NCBI GenBank assembly: GCA_030431085.1
Contig: JAUIJW010000151.1
Coordinates: 1 to 6,042 of the forward strand
DNA: 6,042 nt
Direction: 5' to 3'
From: Bacteroidia bacterium
GTDB taxonomy: Bacteria; Bacteroidota; Bacteroidia; Flavobacteriales; Flavobacteriaceae
The notes below the pieces were generated by a model that had not been told where the DNA came from, did not search any database, and worked only from the letters and a program-made list of their open reading frames with translations. The translations under genes and the position numbers were made by a program. Below are positions 1-5,886 of this stretch, one piece after another; the first letter of the stretch is position 1; the number at the start of each line of letters is the position of its first letter.

Positions 1-240
1 GAGTATATCAAGGGCAAAATTTACGCTAATATTTGGCAACAAAACTCTTTACTAATCATTAATCCAAATACAGGAGCCATAGAATCAATTGTTAATTTGA
101 AAGGATTACAGCAAAAGGCAGGGCAATCTGGAGAAGATAATGTGTTAAATGGCATTGCTTATGATAAAGTAAATGATCGTTTGTTCGTTACAGGTAAAAG
201 ATGGTCTAAGGTTTTTGAGATAAAGATTGTTAAAAAGTAA
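1..240 (+). CDS. Glutaminyl-peptide cyclotransferase, C-terminal fragment (5' end outside window)
   Basis: Reading frame 1 is open from the first base to the TAA at 238-240 and gives the last 79 residues of a protein. The tail has the closing blades of the glutamine cyclotransferase beta-propeller family (PF05096): a segment with YIKGKIYANIW, then INPNTG, then LNGIAYD and RLFVTGKRW followed by a hydrophobic end (VFEIKIV). The LNGIAYD...RLFVTGK.W pattern is very characteristic of this family. These enzymes convert N-terminal glutamine of peptides and proteins to pyroglutamate, releasing ammonia; in Bacteroidota they are normally exported to the periplasm or outer membrane. The signal peptide and start codon lie upstream of the window and cannot be judged. 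The next gene starts 2 bp after the stop, so the two are probably co-transcribed. The family call is confident; the exact substrate is unknown. Confidence 0.88.
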   Translation, partial: EYIKGKIYANIWQQNSLLIINPNTGAIESIVNLKGLQQKAGQSGEDNVLNGIAYDKVNDRLFVTGKRWSKVFEIKIVKK

Positions 241-242
241 AC

Positions 243-1757
243 ATGAAACGTATTGTTGGTGTTGTATTGACTTCTATTTTACTATGTCTATCTTGTATAG
301 ACGATTTTGACAATAGCAAACCAAGTCAAGGTAATTTAGAGTTTTCAAGAGATACCGTTTTTTTAGATACTGTTTTTACTAATATTAGCTCAAGTACTAG
401 AACGCTAAAGGTTTATAATCGCTCTAATCAAGATATTACAATTCCTGCAATTTCATTAGGTAGGGGAGAATCTTCTTTTTATAGGCTTAATGTTGATGGT
501 TTACATGGTAAATCTTTTCAAAACATCGATCTATTAGCCAAGGATAGTCTCTATATTTTTATTGAAGCCACGATCGATTTTTCTAAGGTTACTAATCCAA
601 TTTATACAGATTCTATTATTTTTCATTCAGAGGTAAGGCTTCAAGACGTTGATTTGGTTACTTTGGTTCAAGATGCCCATTTTCTATATCCGCAAAAAAA
701 TAGCGAAGGGTTTAAAGAAAAAATTAGTATTGGTATCGATGATCTTGGTGAGCCTATAGAAGTTGATGGGTTTTACCTTGACGAAAGTCAAACTTGGTAT
801 AATGATAAACCTTACGTTATTTATGGGTATGCAGGGGTAAAAGGAGGTAATAGCCTTGAGATAGAGGAAGGTGTAGCCGTTTATTTTCATCAAAATTCTG
901 GACTTATTGTTGATAAAAATGCAAGCCTTAAAATTAACGGTACACCCGATAAAAAAGTTAGGTTACAGGGCGATCGCTTAGAGTTCGACTACCGAAACAA
1001 ACCGGGCCAATGGAGTACCATATGGTTACGAGCAGGAAGTAAGGATAATTTGATTAATCATGCCGTGATTAAAAATAATGATATAGGTATAGTTGTAGAT
1101 TCTATAAGTAAAATTAACAAAGCGACACTCCAATTATCAAATACAGAGATATACAACACATCCAGCGTTGGTTTGTTAGCTAGAGGCACAAATTTGCAAG
1201 CTCAAAATATAGTAATAGCCAATAATGGTCAGAATTCTCTGGCATGCCTTTATGGAGGAAATTATGATGTAAAGCATTCTACATTAGCCAATTATTGGTC
1301 TAAAAGCGTAAGACAGGCGCCCACCCTGTTATTGAGTAATTATTTGAGATTAAATGATGAGGTGCTGATTGTTAATGACTTAGAAAATGCAAATTTTACC
1401 AATTGTATTATTGATGGTGGTCAGAGTTTAGAATTTAAATTAGAAGCATTAGCTGAAGCGGCTTTTAGTTTTAATTTTAAAAATAATTTAATCAAATTTG
1501 ATGATGTTAACGGCGTTTATAAAGATGATCCTCTTTATGATTTCAGCAATACAGCTTATTATCTTGATAATGTGATGAATGAAGACCCAGATTTTAAATC
1601 AGTCTCGTCTAATGAGTTAATTATTGGGCAAAATTCGGCAGCTATCAATAAAGCGGATAAGAGTACAGCCCTTGAAGTACCATTAGACCTTTTAACTAAA
1701 GATAGAACGCAACATCCAGATATAGGGGCCTATCAGCATATAGTTATAGAAAACTAA
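243..1757 (+). CDS. Exported lipoprotein with Ig-like N-terminal half, parallel beta-helix and choice-of-anchor-Q-like C-terminal motif
   Basis: The 504-residue product starts with a lipoprotein signal (MKRIVGVVLTSILLCLSC; predicted lipidated Cys18, with an unusual Cys at -3). The residues just after it, IDDFD, are acidic like the surface-export signals of Bacteroidota lipoproteins. Residues about 31-145 look like an Ig/ASH-type beta-sandwich (TLKVYNRSNQDITIPAISL, then KDSLYIFIEATID). Residues about 205-445 have the Asn/Ile/Val-rich periodicity of a right-handed parallel beta-helix (HAVIKNNDIGIVVD, LQLSNTEIYNTSSVGLLARG, FTNCIIDGG). The end, with AINKADKS and DRTQHPDIGAYQ, matches the DIGAY(E/Q) signature found at the end of many beta-helix surface proteins (choice-of-anchor Q). 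No catalytic residues are recognisable, so a binding or structural role at the cell surface is as likely as polysaccharide lyase activity. The ATG at 243 lies 2 bp after the upstream stop, suggesting an operon with the cyclotransferase. The specific function is unknown. Confidence 0.85.
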   Translation: MKRIVGVVLTSILLCLSCIDDFDNSKPSQGNLEFSRDTVFLDTVFTNISSSTRTLKVYNRSNQDITIPAISLGRGESSFYRLNVDGLHGKSFQNIDLLAKDSLYIFIEATIDFSKVTNPIYTDSIIFHSEVRLQDVDLVTLVQDAHFLYPQKNSEGFKEKISIGIDDLGEPIEVDGFYLDESQTWYNDKPYVIYGYAGVKGGNSLEIEEGVAVYFHQNSGLIVDKNASLKINGTPDKKVRLQGDRLEFDYRNKPGQWSTIWLRAGSKDNLINHAVIKNNDIGIVVDSISKINKATLQLSNTEIYNTSSVGLLARGTNLQAQNIVIANNGQNSLACLYGGNYDVKHSTLANYWSKSVRQAPTLLLSNYLRLNDEVLIVNDLENANFTNCIIDGGQSLEFKLEALAEAAFSFNFKNNLIKFDDVNGVYKDDPLYDFSNTAYYLDNVMNEDPDFKSVSSNELIIGQNSAAINKADKSTALEVPLDLLTKDRTQHPDIGAYQHIVIEN

Positions 1758-1761
1758 AGGG

Positions 1762-3045
1762 CTAATTTTTATAAATCACACCTTCTTTCATTACAAAAAT
1801 GACTTTTTCAAGTGTATTGATATTTATGGTGGGATCTTCATCTACAGCAATAATATCAGCAAAATACCCTGTGGTTAATTGCCCAATTTTATCATTTTTT
1901 AAAACCGAGGCGTTTACTATTGTTGCAGATTGTATAGCTTCTATGGCAGGCATACCTGCTTCTACCATAAATCCAAATTCCTTAGCATTTAAGCCATGAG
2001 GGAAAACACCTGCATCAGTTCCGAAGGCAATTTTTACACCTTTTTTATAAGCTTTTTTAAATGTGCCTTGAATTTTTGGTCCGATAGCTGCCGCTTTGGG
2101 CACAATAATTTTGGGATAATAACCTGTAATTTTAGCTTTGTCACTTACTTCTTTACCTGCTGTTATCGTAGGGACATAATACACATCATGCTGTTTCATT
2201 AAGTCCATAGTTTTTTCACTCATTAGAGTGCCATGTTCTATGGTTTTAACACCGCCAAGTATGGCTCGTTGCATTCCTTCATCTCCATGAGCATGAGCGG
2301 CTACATGCATATCGTAATCTTTAGCGGTTGCGCAAATAGCCTTAACTTCGTCTACAGTGAATTGTGGATTTTGGCCATTTTTCGCGACGCTTAATACACC
2401 TCCTGTAGCTGTAATTTTAATTACATCTGCCCCTTCTTTATACAATTGTCTAACTGCTTTTTTAGCTTCATCTGCCCCATTAATAACACCCTGTTTAGGC
2501 CCCGGATTACCTAACATTTCTTTACGAACACCGTTGGTAGGGTCTGCATGTCCGCCTGTTGTACCAATGGCTTTGCCCGCAGAGTATATTCTAGGTCCGA
2601 TGATATAACCTTTAGCAGTAGCATTTCTTAATGCAGTATTGATTTGATGAAAACTGCCTAAATCTCTAACTGTAGTAAAGCCAGCCATAAGTGTTTTTTC
2701 TGTGTAATTTGTGGCTTGGAGTGCAGCATCAATGTCATTTACAGTAAATCTTTCAATATAGGTATTAGGATTAAATTCATGATCTAAATGCACATGCATA
2801 TCAATTAGCCCAGGCAGAACTGTTTTATGTTGAAGGTTAATGATTTTAATGCTATGATCAGTTGGTGTTTGATAACCAGATAGAATATCCTTAATTAGTT
2901 TACCCTCTACAATAATGGTTTTATTTTTTAGAACCTTACCATTTTTAACATCGACGAATTTACCACAGTGCAGATAAATTTCTTGAGCTTGCTGTATTTG
3001 GCTATAAAAGAGAAGTGTAATAAGGAAAAGTAAGTATTTAGGCAT
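1762..3045 (-). CDS. Secreted metal-dependent amidohydrolase (imidazolonepropionase/Xaa-dipeptidase-like)
   Basis: The 427-residue protein has a Sec signal peptide (about 1-21; hydrophobic LLFLITLLFYSQ, likely cleavage after QQAQ), so it should act in the periplasm. The amidohydrolase superfamily metal site is complete: HxH in GLIDMHVHLDHE (His84, His86), the probable carboxylated lysine in DVIKITATGG (Lys210), His251 in VAAHAHGDEG, His271 in TIEHGTLM, and Asp344 in FGTDAGVFPHG. GGHAD (His166) and the C-terminal beta-sandwich ending (GYFADIIAVDEDP) are also typical. The arrangement fits the metal-dependent hydrolase A subgroup, whose characterised members are dipeptidases cutting Xaa-Arg/Lys or Xaa-Pro bonds. 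Substrate cannot be assigned from sequence. The ATG at 3045 gives a proper signal peptide and lies just downstream of a TATATTTG box. The gene is probably monocistronic: the terminator at 3094-3128 separates it from the operon upstream, and the neighbour beyond its stop is convergent, 4 bp away. Confidence 0.92.
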   Translation of the reverse strand: MPKYLLFLITLLFYSQIQQAQEIYLHCGKFVDVKNGKVLKNKTIIVEGKLIKDILSGYQTPTDHSIKIINLQHKTVLPGLIDMHVHLDHEFNPNTYIERFTVNDIDAALQATNYTEKTLMAGFTTVRDLGSFHQINTALRNATAKGYIIGPRIYSAGKAIGTTGGHADPTNGVRKEMLGNPGPKQGVINGADEAKKAVRQLYKEGADVIKITATGGVLSVAKNGQNPQFTVDEVKAICATAKDYDMHVAAHAHGDEGMQRAILGGVKTIEHGTLMSEKTMDLMKQHDVYYVPTITAGKEVSDKAKITGYYPKIIVPKAAAIGPKIQGTFKKAYKKGVKIAFGTDAGVFPHGLNAKEFGFMVEAGMPAIEAIQSATIVNASVLKNDKIGQLTTGYFADIIAVDEDPTININTLEKVIFVMKEGVIYKN

Positions 3046-3062
3046 GATAAAGTATATTTTCT

Positions 3063-3070
3063 CAAATATA
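3063..3070 (-). promoter_or_regulatory. Putative -7 box (TATATTTG) for the amidohydrolase gene
   Basis: Read on the minus strand this is TATATTTG, a perfect match to the Bacteroidota -7 consensus TAnnTTTG. It sits 18 bases upstream of the amidohydrolase ATG, which would give a short leader of about a dozen bases. It lies downstream of the terminator of the preceding operon, where a new promoter is needed. No convincing -33 TTG is visible at the expected 17-23 bp upstream, so confidence is only moderate; AT-rich DNA yields such boxes by chance. Confidence 0.45.
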
Positions 3071-3093
3071 ACTAATCACGATAAATTTAGACG

Positions 3094-3128
3094 AAAAAAA
3101 ACCGAAGTAAATCACTTCGGTCTTTTTT
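3094..3128 (-). terminator. Rho-independent terminator of the lipoprotein/beta-barrel operon
   Basis: A perfect 8-bp stem (ACCGAAGT at 3101-3108, ACTTCGGT at 3114-3121) encloses a 5-base loop. On the minus strand it is followed directly by seven T (3100-3094), the classic intrinsic terminator layout, and its stem begins 22 bases past the stop codon of the beta-barrel gene. On the plus strand the hairpin is followed by TCTTTTTT, so it could also stop antisense transcription, but no plus-strand gene reads into it. Confidence 0.9.
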
Positions 3129-3143
3129 AATTGTACTATAAAT

Positions 3144-3749
3144 TTAGTATTTGAAAAATCCAAACCCAACCCCTACGGCAAACATTGAAATAGGGTCTGC
3201 CTCACCAGCAGAAGTTCCGTATAAATATCTTAAAGATAAGTTGATGCCTACATCAGAATACTTAAACGGCATGAAGAATCCAATTTCTGGTTGAAATCCA
3301 AAGCGCCATGATTTATCATGAAAGCTAGATAACCCTACATTTATTTTCTCCTCGGCATAAATTGTACCTAAGCCTGCACCAAAATATGCTTTTGCTTTAT
3401 TCACATCAAGGTAATAATGAGCGTTGGCTAATAAGGGCACAGCATTAAGGTACCTAAATTGAGTACCAGAAACATCACCACTAACTTCATCGTTATCTAT
3501 AGATAATGGGGGCTCATTTTGTTTTTTTTGATAGAGTATATGCCAACCAGCAGATCCTCCAATTGATAAATTATCAGTTATTAAAGATCTTCCATCGACC
3601 GATATACCTCTAAAACTAGTTTTGTCTATAAAATCTTTGGTATCACCTTGAGGAAATGCAATAGGCCAATTGATAGTCCATAAAGAACTTTGTGCAAATC
3701 CGTTGGTTGTTATAAGCACAAATAATATGATGATATATATTTTTTTCAT
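3144..3749 (-). CDS. Small outer-membrane beta-barrel protein
   Basis: With the preferred start this is a 201-residue protein whose signal peptide is MKKIYIIILFVLITTNGFAQ, cleaved after FAQ. The rest alternates polar and aromatic/hydrophobic residues as in a transmembrane beta-barrel: LSIGGSAGWHILYQ, AKAYFGAGLGTIYAEE, WRFGFQPEIGFFMPF, INLSLRYLYG, then FAVGVGFGFFKY at the C-terminus. Length and glycine-aromatic spacing resemble the eight-stranded OmpW/OmpA-like barrels common in Bacteroidota; no OmpA peptidoglycan-binding domain is present. A longer reading starts at 3770 (adding MIKKINT), where its ATG overlaps the stop of the upstream gene by one base (TAATG). I prefer 3749 because MKK plus the hydrophobic stretch is a standard signal peptide and an A-rich leader (AATACA) precedes it, but 3770 is possible. 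It is the second gene of an operon with the DUF4136-like lipoprotein and is followed by a terminator. The cargo or role is unknown. Confidence 0.85.
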   Translation of the reverse strand: MKKIYIIILFVLITTNGFAQSSLWTINWPIAFPQGDTKDFIDKTSFRGISVDGRSLITDNLSIGGSAGWHILYQKKQNEPPLSIDNDEVSGDVSGTQFRYLNAVPLLANAHYYLDVNKAKAYFGAGLGTIYAEEKINVGLSSFHDKSWRFGFQPEIGFFMPFKYSDVGINLSLRYLYGTSAGEADPISMFAVGVGFGFFKY

Positions 3750-3769
3750 TGTATTTATTTTTTTGATCA

Positions 3770-4471
3770 TTATTTAAGATAAGGGGATTGTTCAAAAGCT
3801 TGGTTAATACCTAATACCACACGTTCTGCATTAAAGCTTTCGTCTGAAGATAATATACCTCTATTGATAGCTACCCAAGAAGGCGAAACATCATCAGAGC
3901 TTCCAAAACTGTGTTTTCTTAAGTCTACCCAATCTAAAATAATATTACCAGAATCGTATCTCTCATAAGATACATATGGAGGATAGCCACAATACCAGCA
4001 AGGGCCCCACCAACCTGGCCACCATGGATACCCAGGGTAAATTCCGGCTACAAAATTTTTTCTTAAAATAATAGAAGGGCCAATAGTAACTTGTACTTCA
4101 CTGGGTACATTGCTAGGAAAAACGACCTTAACGTTGGGGTTTATGGGTGTAGGACTTAAAGTACTGTGCGGATTGATAATCCAAACATTATCTTCACCGT
4201 ACAGCGACACTAAATTACTTAATGTGGTATTGAGAATTTCATCATCAACCTCTCCGTTATATGGTAAGTCATCTCCATCATTCTCTTTAATTTGGGCTAC
4301 ATCCCAAATAATAGATACCTTAGTTGGGGCAGGGCTAAAATCTTCTTCAATGTAAAATGTACTGGTAGTATCAAGATCACTAATCGGTATAGTTTCACTA
4401 GGATAACACGAGATTAACAATATTGACATTACACTCAGTAAAGTCAATTTTTTTAAAAAAAGTTTAATCAT
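3770..4471 (-). CDS. DUF4136-like lipoprotein with Trp/Tyr/Pro-rich segment
   Basis: The 233-residue protein has a lipoprotein signal peptide (LLSVMSILLISC, lipidated Cys22, with Ile and Ser at -2 and -1) followed by YPSE. The mature start CYPSETIPISDLDTTSTFY, a central VDDEILNTTLSNLVSLYG region, and the C-terminal part with GNIILDWVDLRK and AINRGILS...RVVLGINQAFEQSPY resemble Bacteroidota lipoproteins carrying DUF4136 (PF13590); this comes from recalled family features, not a search. Residues about 145-169 form a striking aromatic patch (YPGYPWWPGWWGPCWYCGYP) containing two cysteines, probably a surface loop or partner-contact segment. There is no acidic motif right after the lipidated Cys, so a periplasm-facing position is more likely than surface export. 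The ATG at 4471 gives a good signal peptide. The gene is the first of a two-gene operon with the downstream beta-barrel, which suggests a lipoprotein-barrel partnership in the outer membrane. Biochemical function is unknown. Confidence 0.85.
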   Translation of the reverse strand: MIKLFLKKLTLLSVMSILLISCYPSETIPISDLDTTSTFYIEEDFSPAPTKVSIIWDVAQIKENDGDDLPYNGEVDDEILNTTLSNLVSLYGEDNVWIINPHSTLSPTPINPNVKVVFPSNVPSEVQVTIGPSIILRKNFVAGIYPGYPWWPGWWGPCWYCGYPPYVSYERYDSGNIILDWVDLRKHSFGSSDDVSPSWVAINRGILSSDESFNAERVVLGINQAFEQSPYLK

Positions 4472-4517
4472 AATTTGAGTTTTTAGTTATTTATTGAAGG
4501 CACAAATTTTATGCCAA

Positions 4518-4525
4518 CAAAAATA
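4518..4525 (-). promoter_or_regulatory. Putative -7 box (TATTTTTG) for the lipoprotein/beta-barrel operon
   Basis: On the minus strand this reads TATTTTTG, matching TAnnTTTG. It lies 47 bases upstream of the DUF4136-like lipoprotein ATG, giving a leader of about 40 bases. It is the best match on that strand in the 107-bp divergent gap. No clear -33 TTG is present at the usual distance. Confidence 0.45.
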
Positions 4526-4538
4526 AGTTATACAGTTT

Positions 4539-4557
4539 ATAAATTGCATAAATTTGC
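4539..4557. repeat. Tandem 9/10-bp direct repeat in the divergent promoter region
   Basis: ATAAATTGC (4539-4547) is followed immediately by ATAAATTTGC (4548-4557), the same unit with one extra T. The spacing is close to one helical turn, and the second copy contains the putative -7 box of the SDR operon. It could be a pair of half-sites for a regulator, or chance similarity in AT-rich DNA. Confidence 0.4.
4549..4556 (+). promoter_or_regulatory. Putative -7 box (TAAATTTG) for the SDR/SprT-like/manC operon
   Basis: TAAATTTG matches the Bacteroidota -7 consensus TAnnTTTG and ends 22 bases before the ATG of the SDR gene, giving a leader of roughly 16 bases. Its centre is only about 30 bp from the opposing minus-strand -7 box, so the two promoters would overlap. 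A -33 TTG at the expected distance is not evident. Confidence 0.45.
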
Positions 4558-4578
4558 CAATATTTGAAATAAAATGTC

Positions 4579-5265
4579 ATGAAGAATATTATCATTACCG
4601 GAACTAGTAGAGGTATTGGCTTTGCTTTGGTAGAAAATTTAGTTAAAGGAGGTCATCATGTTTTTGCCATTACAAGACAATCTGAAAAGCTAAAGGCTTT
4701 AGCTGAGATGCATAGTAATTTACATATTATTAATGTAGCTATAACAGAGCCAAAGGGGATAAACGATGTGGTTATGCAGGTTCAAAATCAATGGGAAAAA
4801 GTTGATATCATCATTCATAATGCAGGCAAACTTATCCATAAACCATTTTTTAAAACTACAACACAAGATTTTTTAGATATTTATAAGGTTAATGTTTTTG
4901 CTGTGGCGGAATTAACTAGAGCGATTTTACCTTTTTTACATAAAGGAAGCCATGTTGTAGCTTTGAGTAGTATGGGGGGGGTACAAGGTAGTATGAAATT
5001 TGCTGGTTTATCGGCCTATAGCTCATCAAAAGGGGCTTTAATTACGTTAATGGAGTTGTTGGCCGAAGAGTATAAGAATAGCGGTATATCTTTTAATACA
5101 TTGGCTCTCGGGGCAGTTCAAACAGAAATGTTAAACGAGGCTTTTCCAGATTATCAAGCACCTATAACAGCTACAGATATGGCCAATTATATTGCTAATT
5201 TTGCTCTTACTGGGAATAATATTTACAATGGTAAAGTTTTACAAGTTTCTAACTCAACACCATAA
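4579..5265 (+). CDS. SDR family NAD(P)-dependent oxidoreductase
   Basis: The 228-residue protein has all core marks of a classical short-chain dehydrogenase/reductase. The Rossmann glycine motif is TGTSRGIG (7-14), where Arg11 is compatible with NADP(H). HNAGK (80-84) is the NAG motif, Asn105 lies in KVNVF, Ser130/Ser131 follow VVALS, and Tyr147 and Lys151 form the YxxxK pair (YSSSK). The usual PG after the sixth strand is replaced: residues 173-182 read NTLALGAVQT, keeping only Gly and the later Thr. At 228 residues it is slightly short for the family (about 250), with a reduced C-terminal substrate loop, so the substrate cannot be predicted; it is a soluble cytoplasmic enzyme. The ATG at 4579 puts the glycine motif right at the N-terminus as expected; no Shine-Dalgarno is seen. 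It is the first gene of an operon, 8 bp ahead of the SprT-like gene. A run of eight G lies at 4974-4981, within codons 132-135. Confidence 0.93.
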   Translation: MKNIIITGTSRGIGFALVENLVKGGHHVFAITRQSEKLKALAEMHSNLHIINVAITEPKGINDVVMQVQNQWEKVDIIIHNAGKLIHKPFFKTTTQDFLDIYKVNVFAVAELTRAILPFLHKGSHVVALSSMGGVQGSMKFAGLSAYSSSKGALITLMELLAEEYKNSGISFNTLALGAVQTEMLNEAFPDYQAPITATDMANYIANFALTGNNIYNGKVLQVSNSTP

Positions 5266-5273
5266 TTAATCGA

Positions 5274-5876
5274 GTGGCTGTAGACAGTGAAAAAGAAATA
5301 TTATTGCAATATTTACCAAAGAAATCAGTTGGCTTGGTGATTGATTTACTTCGGGACCACCCGTGTAGGATAAAAATAGTTAATAATCGTAAAACTAAGC
5401 ATGGTGATTTTAGACGTTATCCTAATGGTTTATTGCAAATTACTATCAATAACGATTTGAATGCGTATAGATTTTTGGTAACACTTGTTCATGAAATAGC
5501 ACATTTGGTAACCTATAAATCGTATAACAATGTAAAACCTCATGGTAAAGAATGGAAACATAATTTTCAACATTTGATGTTGCCTTTTGTAACGCCAGAG
5601 ATATTTCCTAAAGAGGTTTTACCGCATTTGGCCAAATATTTAATTAAGCCTAAGGCCAGTACAGATAGCGATGTTCATTTGAGTCTTGCCTTAAAGAGGT
5701 ACGATAAAGAAACCAATAAGAATTTTATTTTTGAAATTCCTTTTAAAGCTAAGTTTATTCACGATAACAGAACATATATTAGAGGTGAAAAACGCAGAAC
5801 TAGGTATGAATGTATAGAGATAGCGAGTAAGAAGCGTTATTTATTTCATCAAAATGTAGAAGTATTACAAATTTAA
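5274..5876 (+). CDS. SprT-like zinc metalloprotease-fold protein lacking an intact zinc ribbon
   Basis: This 200-residue protein has the SprT-like zincin signature: HEIAH (residues 73-77; metal ligands His73 and His77, catalytic Glu74) preceded by FLVTLV, and the third expected ligand His90 in KPHGKEWKHNF. Family members with this fold include Spartan/SPRTN, which degrades DNA-protein crosslinks; bacterial SprT proteins are mostly uncharacterised. The C-terminal half, where SprT normally carries a four-cysteine zinc ribbon, keeps the local pattern RGEKRRTRYEC (170-180), but Cys180 is the only cysteine there (Cys31 is the only other). The start is taken as GTG at 5274: the frame has a stop at 5250-5252 and no ATG before the catalytic region, leaving only GTG or a rarer ATT at 5265. 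It sits 8 bp after the SDR stop and 10 bp before the mannose-1-phosphate guanylyltransferase gene, so it is co-transcribed. No signal peptide; probably cytoplasmic. Confidence 0.88.
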   Translation: MAVDSEKEILLQYLPKKSVGLVIDLLRDHPCRIKIVNNRKTKHGDFRRYPNGLLQITINNDLNAYRFLVTLVHEIAHLVTYKSYNNVKPHGKEWKHNFQHLMLPFVTPEIFPKEVLPHLAKYLIKPKASTDSDVHLSLALKRYDKETNKNFIFEIPFKAKFIHDNRTYIRGEKRRTRYECIEIASKKRYLFHQNVEVLQI

Positions 5877-5886
5877 TTGATATATA

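Noticed and set aside
684..893. Minus-strand open frame inside the beta-helix lipoprotein gene
   Set aside because: Antisense shadow of a well-supported gene; no recognisable domain, promoter or start context.
970..977. GCGATCGC palindrome (HIP1-like octamer)
   Set aside because: A single occurrence inside coding sequence that reads naturally as part of the lipoprotein; nothing else suggests a cyanobacterium.
1799..2608. Three plus-strand open frames (1799-1999, 1996-2202, 2357-2608) opposite the amidohydrolase
   Set aside because: They lie antisense to a protein with a complete catalytic motif set; their products have no coherent motifs.
3094..3128. Hairpin considered as a riboswitch or attenuator leader for the amidohydrolase
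   Set aside because: An 8-bp stem with 5-base loop followed by seven T, right after the upstream operon's stop, is fully explained as a terminator, and the amidohydrolase has its own -7 box downstream of it.
4110..4355. Plus-strand 81-residue open frame opposite the DUF4136-like lipoprotein
   Set aside because: Antisense to a clear lipoprotein gene and without any independent coding evidence.
4571..4578. ATG at 4574 as an alternative SDR start
   Set aside because: It is in a different frame from the SDR; only the ATG at 4579 begins the frame with the Rossmann motif.
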